Source of the DNA: CAVQND01 sp049518415
Lineage (GTDB): Bacteria; Verrucomicrobiota; Verrucomicrobiia; Limisphaerales; UBA8199
Length of the DNA stretch: 64,000 nt
Direction of reading: 5' to 3'
NCBI GenBank assembly: GCA_049518415.1
Contig: JBEKRX010000009.1
Coordinates: forward strand, 33,829 to 97,828
The position numbers were made by a program, and so were the translations under genes. Below are positions 60,726 to 64,000 of the stretch, piece after piece. The notes under the pieces were generated by a model, which worked only from the letters and a program-made list of their open reading frames with translations, was not told where the DNA came from and made no database searches. How positions within the stretch are numbered: position 1 is the first letter of the stretch; every line of letters begins with the position of its first letter.

Positions 60726-62003
60726 ATGGAAGGCAGCATCAAACTCGCGTTGGTCGGGGCCGGCATGTTCGGCGGCGACGTCCATGCCCGCGCCTATGCC
60801 GATTTGCAGCGGCACGGCATCAGCCCGCAACTCGGGCGCCTGGGCCTGGATGCCTGGGCGCGGGACCTGGCGCCCATCCGCTTCCAGCTTGTCGCCCTGG
60901 CCACGCGCACAGAAAAATCCGCCCGCCGCGCCCAGGCCGACTTCCAGGGCCGGACTGGCCACGCCCCCAGGGCCTATTGGGGCGAGCAGCCGTGGCTGGC
61001 AGTGCTGGGCGACTTTCCCGACCTCGACGTCATGGCCGTGGCCACGCCGGATCATTTGCACACTGAGGTCATCCTGGCGGCCCTCAACGCCGGCGCCCAT
61101 GTCCTCACCGAAAAACCGATGTGCCTCGAGCTGGCCGAGGCCGACCGGATTATTGAGCTGGCGCGAAGCCACGACCGGATTGTCGCCGTGGACATGCACA
61201 AGCGTTACGACCCCGACCACCTGCGCATTCGCGATGACCTCCGCCATCGCCTCGGCGAGCCACTCTACGGCGTGGCCTACCTCGAGGAACCGCTGGCCCT
61301 CTCGACCAGCACCTTCCAATGGGTCGAGCACAGCGACCCCTTCACCTACGTCGGGCCCCACTGGGTGGATTTGTTCTGCCACTACTACCAGAGCAAACCC
61401 GTCTCCCTCTCCGCCGTGGGCCAGAAGAAACGCCTGGTCCGCGACGGCATCAACGCCTATGACGCCGTGCAAGTCCGCGTGGATTTCGACAACGGCATGA
61501 GCATCTACTTCCTCAACAACTGGATCACGCCGCCCGACTTCGAGGGACCGGTCAACCAGGGCCACGAAATCGTCGGCGCCCACGGCAAGGTCGAGAGCGA
61601 CCAGCAATACCGCGGCCTGCGCTGGTGGCACCAGGGCGGCGGCAGCCGCACCGCCAACAACCATTTCACCCGCGACGTCCAGCGGCCCGACGGCACGCAA
61701 GCCTACGTCGGCTACGGCGTGGACAGCCTGACGGCGGGACTGGCGGCGATTTGCCGGGTGAAATTCCTGGGCGCCAGCCCCCAGAGCGTGGCCGATCTTT
61801 ACCCGACTGCCGAACAGGCCCGCATCACGGTCGCTGTCATCCACGCCGCCCGCCTGGTGCGGGACCTGAATTTCCAGTATCTGCAGGCCGGCAAGGGGGC
61901 CACCGTCACCGCCCGCTTCGGCCAGGACGGCATTACCATTGTCGACCCCAACCGCGCCGGCGAGGGCAAGGTCTTCGAGCGGATTTATGAGAAAGCGATT
62001 TAG
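60726..62003 (+). CDS. Gfo/Idh/MocA family oxidoreductase (cytoplasmic, larger form)
   Basis: The 425-residue protein starts MEGSIKLALVGAGMFGGDVHARAY. It has ATPDHLHTEVILAALNAGAHVLTEKPMCLELAEADRI with the EKP motif, and VDMHKRYDPDHLRI, characteristic of the family. The C-terminal domain has HSDPFTYVGPHWVDLFCHYY. No export signal is present. It precedes a class III aminotransferase by 57 bp, suggesting that an oxidised sugar or keto compound is aminated next. This is inference. ATG at 60726 is clear. Confidence 0.88.
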   Translation: MEGSIKLALVGAGMFGGDVHARAYADLQRHGISPQLGRLGLDAWARDLAPIRFQLVALATRTEKSARRAQADFQGRTGHAPRAYWGEQPWLAVLGDFPDLDVMAVATPDHLHTEVILAALNAGAHVLTEKPMCLELAEADRIIELARSHDRIVAVDMHKRYDPDHLRIRDDLRHRLGEPLYGVAYLEEPLALSTSTFQWVEHSDPFTYVGPHWVDLFCHYYQSKPVSLSAVGQKKRLVRDGINAYDAVQVRVDFDNGMSIYFLNNWITPPDFEGPVNQGHEIVGAHGKVESDQQYRGLRWWHQGGGSRTANNHFTRDVQRPDGTQAYVGYGVDSLTAGLAAICRVKFLGASPQSVADLYPTAEQARITVAVIHAARLVRDLNFQYLQAGKGATVTARFGQDGITIVDPNRAGEGKVFERIYEKAI

Positions 62004-62060
62004 ATTTGAGTGATTAGCATGGCGGCGATCTACGCCTGATTTGCTCCCCCAGTCTGCACT

Positions 62061-63443
62061 ATGGGCAAAGAATTCAGCCTTACACCGCGCTCCGTCCCGA
62101 AGGTCGAAACCCCCTACCGGCGCATCGTCACCTCCCTCCCGCACCCGGACTCGCTGCCGACGCTGGAGCGGTTGCGCCGGTGCGAGCCCCAATCCATGCG
62201 GGGACAGCCCCCCCTGGTTTGGGACCGGGCCGAAGACATTTTCGTCTATGACAAATACGGCAACCGCTGGCTGGACTGGAGCAGCGGCGTCCTGGTCGCC
62301 AATTGCGGACACAGCGCGCCCGAGGTCCGCCGCGCCATCGTCGAGCAGGTCAACAGCGGTTTGTTGCATAATTACGTGTTCCCCAGCGAAGAACGCGCCG
62401 AGCTGGTGGAAGAACTGGTCCGGCTCGCGCCGCCGGGGCTGGACAAAGTCTTCCTGCTCACCACCGGGTCGGAAGCGACTGAATGCGCCCTCAAGCTCGC
62501 CCGCGCCCGCGGCCTGCGCCAAGGCGGCCCCAGGAAAATAGGCCTGGTCGGCGCCGAACGCGCCTTCCATGGCCGCACCCTCGGCGCCCAGCAGGCCGGC
62601 GGCATGCCCGGCCAAAAAAGCTGGATCGTCAACCAGGACCCCGCCATCGTCCAGGTCCCCTTCCCGGACGGTTACTGGACCGTGGACACCAGCTTCGACC
62701 TTTTCCTGGCGGCGCTCCGGGAAAAAGGCTTGCGACCGGAGCACGTTGCCGGCGTCATCTTCGAAACCTACCAGGGCGTCGGCCCGGACTTCGCCCCGGT
62801 GGATTACATCCGCCAATTGGCCGACTGGTGCCGGGCGAACGACGCCCTCTTGATTTTCGACGAGGTCCAGTCCGGCTTCGGCCGCACCGGCAAGTTTTGG
62901 GCCTTCGAGCACTATGGCGTAACGCCCGATTTGATCTGTTGCGGCAAAGGCATTACCAGTTCCCTTCCCCTCTCGGCCGTCATTGGCCGCCCCGAAATCA
63001 TGGACCAGTTCCCCCCCGGCTCCATGACCAGCACCCACTCCGGCAATCCCGTCTGCTGCGCCGCCGCCCTGGCCAATCTCCGCAAACTCGTAGCCGAGGA
63101 CCTCACCGCCAACGCCGCCCGCATGGAAAAGCTCCTCGCCCCCGGCCTGGCCGTCATCCAACAGCGCCACCCGGAGGTCGTTGGCCGCTGGACTTGCCGC
63201 GGCCTGGTCGCCGGCCTCCAGATGACCCGGCCCGGCAGAAAGGAACCGAACCCCGATTTGGCCCACGACGTCGTCGAACGCTGCTTTCACAAAGGCCTCC
63301 TGTTCTTCTGCCCGGTCGGCGCCTGGGGACAAACCGTGAAAATCGCCCCGCCGCTGACGATCCCCGCCGAGGCCGTCCGCGAGGGACTGGCGGTGCTGGC
63401 TGAGGCGGTCGCCGAAGCCGTCGCCTCCTCGCCCTCGCGCTGA
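62061..63443 (+). CDS. Class III PLP-dependent aminotransferase
   Basis: The 460-residue enzyme has the class III signatures: YDKYGNRWLDWSSGVLVANCGHS, LLTTGSEATECALKLAR, ERAFHGRTLGAQQ, the PLP-contacting LIFDEVQSGFGRTGKFWAFEHYG, and the PLP Lys in CCGKGITSSLPLSAVIG. These enzymes transfer the amino group of omega-amino acids such as 4-aminobutyrate; the exact substrate is not determined. It follows the oxidoreductase in the same direction. Confidence 0.9.
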   Translation: MGKEFSLTPRSVPKVETPYRRIVTSLPHPDSLPTLERLRRCEPQSMRGQPPLVWDRAEDIFVYDKYGNRWLDWSSGVLVANCGHSAPEVRRAIVEQVNSGLLHNYVFPSEERAELVEELVRLAPPGLDKVFLLTTGSEATECALKLARARGLRQGGPRKIGLVGAERAFHGRTLGAQQAGGMPGQKSWIVNQDPAIVQVPFPDGYWTVDTSFDLFLAALREKGLRPEHVAGVIFETYQGVGPDFAPVDYIRQLADWCRANDALLIFDEVQSGFGRTGKFWAFEHYGVTPDLICCGKGITSSLPLSAVIGRPEIMDQFPPGSMTSTHSGNPVCCAAALANLRKLVAEDLTANAARMEKLLAPGLAVIQQRHPEVVGRWTCRGLVAGLQMTRPGRKEPNPDLAHDVVERCFHKGLLFFCPVGAWGQTVKIAPPLTIPAEAVREGLAVLAEAVAEAVASSPSR

Positions 63444-63479
63444 GCGGCGAACCAGCGCGGCGATTATGCATTACTCACC

Positions 63480-63501
63480 GCGCAGAGCCGGAGCTCTGCG
63501 C
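63480..63501. terminator. Stem-loop after the aminotransferase gene
   Basis: GCGCAGAGC-CGGA-GCTCTGCGC is a perfect 9-bp stem 36 bp after the aminotransferase stop. No T-tract follows, so the terminator reading is uncertain and it may be a palindromic repeat. Confidence 0.45.
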
Positions 63502-63605
63502 TCCGGCGTCGCACCAACCACTCGCCCATGCGCCCATCACCCCATTTTTTCCAATTTCGAGGTTGCAAATGCTTGGCAGATTCGGCATCTTCTCTTGCCC
63601 AGGTT

Positions 63606-63683
63606 CGGGGCGTAGCGTAGCCTGGCTAGCGCGCTTGTTTCGGGTACAAGAGGTCGTGAGTTCGAATCTCACCGCCCCGACCA
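63606..63683 (+). tRNA. tRNA-Pro (anticodon CGG), CCA encoded
   Basis: Acceptor stem CGGGGCG (63606-63612) pairs with CGCCCCG (63673-63679), followed by A and an encoded CCA (63681-63683). The anticodon stem CTTGT/ACAAG frames the loop TTCGGGT, so positions 34-36 are CGG, reading CCG proline codons. The T arm is GTGAG-TTCGAAT-CTCAC. Length is 78 nt with CCA. Confidence 0.96.
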
Positions 63684-63757
63684 TTTTGCAGGGGTCCGGT
63701 CCCGGCAACTGGAACGCCGAAGACCTATGAAGGCGGACGTTTTCCCCGATTTGTTCT

Positions 63758-64000
63758 ATGCAATCAGAACCGGTTTCAAGGCCCGAAATCCCGAGCCTGA
63801 TTTACCCGCTGGCCTCCATCCTCGAACGCCTCGAGCCGGCAAAGCTCTTTCCCAAACCCCAGCCGCTCGAGGTCGAGTTGGGCAGCGGGGATGGGTCGTT
63901 CCTGGCGCAATACGCCGCGCGGCACCCCGAGCGCAATTTCATCGGCGTGGAACGGCTGCTGGGCCGCCTGCGCAAGCTGGACCGCAAAGGGCGGCGCGCC
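63758..64000 (+). CDS. trmB: tRNA (guanine-N7)-methyltransferase TrmB, N-terminal part
   Basis: The 81 codons from ATG 63758 stay open to the window edge. They encode the SAM-binding start VELGSGDGSFLAQYA, then HPERNFIGVERLLGRLRKLDRKG, as in TrmB, which methylates G46 of tRNA variable loops. The gene begins 74 bp after tRNA-Pro. The catalytic C-terminal part is beyond the window. Confidence 0.88.
   Translation, partial: MQSEPVSRPEIPSLIYPLASILERLEPAKLFPKPQPLEVELGSGDGSFLAQYAARHPERNFIGVERLLGRLRKLDRKGRRA

Noticed and set aside
60702..63332. 876-codon minus-strand frame
   Set aside because: It is antisense to the oxidoreductase and aminotransferase genes, both of which have strong motifs.

Overview
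The window is a GC-rich bacterial chromosome segment that looks like a Verrucomicrobiota genome (Limisphaerales/Pedosphaera-like). That placement is an inference. It rests on Tat-exported Gfo/Idh/MocA oxidoreductases paired with secreted HEAT-repeat proteins, a futalosine-route menaquinone enzyme (MqnD), a very large AsmA-like protein, many starts without a Shine-Dalgarno sequence, and abundant short tandem and palindromic repeats between genes. No rRNA gene is present to confirm it.

Positions 1-18.7 kb (all minus strand) hold a nearly complete flagellar export/basal-body operon in the Bacillus fla/che order: flgB-flgC-fliE-fliF-fliG-fliH-fliI-fliJ-ylxF/motE-fliK-flgD-flgE-fliL-fliM-fliN-fliO-fliP-fliQ-fliR-flhB-flhA-flhF (flhF is cut by the window edge). 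Many neighbours overlap by ATGA. A near-consensus sigma-54 (-24/-12) promoter lies just upstream of flgB. Next upstream is a PAS/HisKA/REC hybrid kinase (19.1-21.1 kb), and divergent from it a REC-pseudoREC-STAS protein (21.4-22.7 kb). These may be the regulatory partners of the flagellum or of chemotaxis, but that is inferred only from position.

From 22.8 to 25.2 kb there is an FKBP-type prolyl isomerase and purD. From 25.2 to 31.1 kb is an accessory island. It contains a decayed VapC toxin gene, a decayed REP-type transposase with hairpins, a 282-bp MITE-like element with 17-bp inverted ends and a 10-bp target duplication, a two-TM coiled-coil protein of unknown function, and a 745-residue protein ending in an Mrr-type nuclease domain.

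From 31.2 to 34.9 kb are a two-subunit molybdenum hydroxylase (isoquinoline 1-oxidoreductase/xanthine dehydrogenase type) and mqnD. From 35.0 to 43.1 kb is a duplicated two-gene module, Tat-exported oxidoreductase followed by a secreted HEAT-repeat protein, with a YbaK-type tRNA deacylase between the copies. Then come a DUF433/DUF5615 toxin-antitoxin pair, an AsmA-like 1315-residue protein, an M20 dipeptidase, Maf and a nucleoside-type MFS transporter.

From 52.1 to 55.2 kb is a second accessory patch: an orphan antitoxin, an orphan DndB-like DGQHR protein, and an IS200-type transposase bracketed by mirrored hairpin arrays. From 55.2 to 64 kb are a sugar isomerase/oxidoreductase pair, a ParA relic with a large internal deletion plus a small partner, a DUF554 membrane protein, another oxidoreductase, a class III aminotransferase, tRNA-Pro(CGG) and the 5' end of trmB.

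Several families of short tandem repeats (6-, 7- and 9-bp units) and foldback elements recur across the window. Some 9-bp repeats are translated inside the N-terminal leaders of fliO and of a HEAT-repeat protein.
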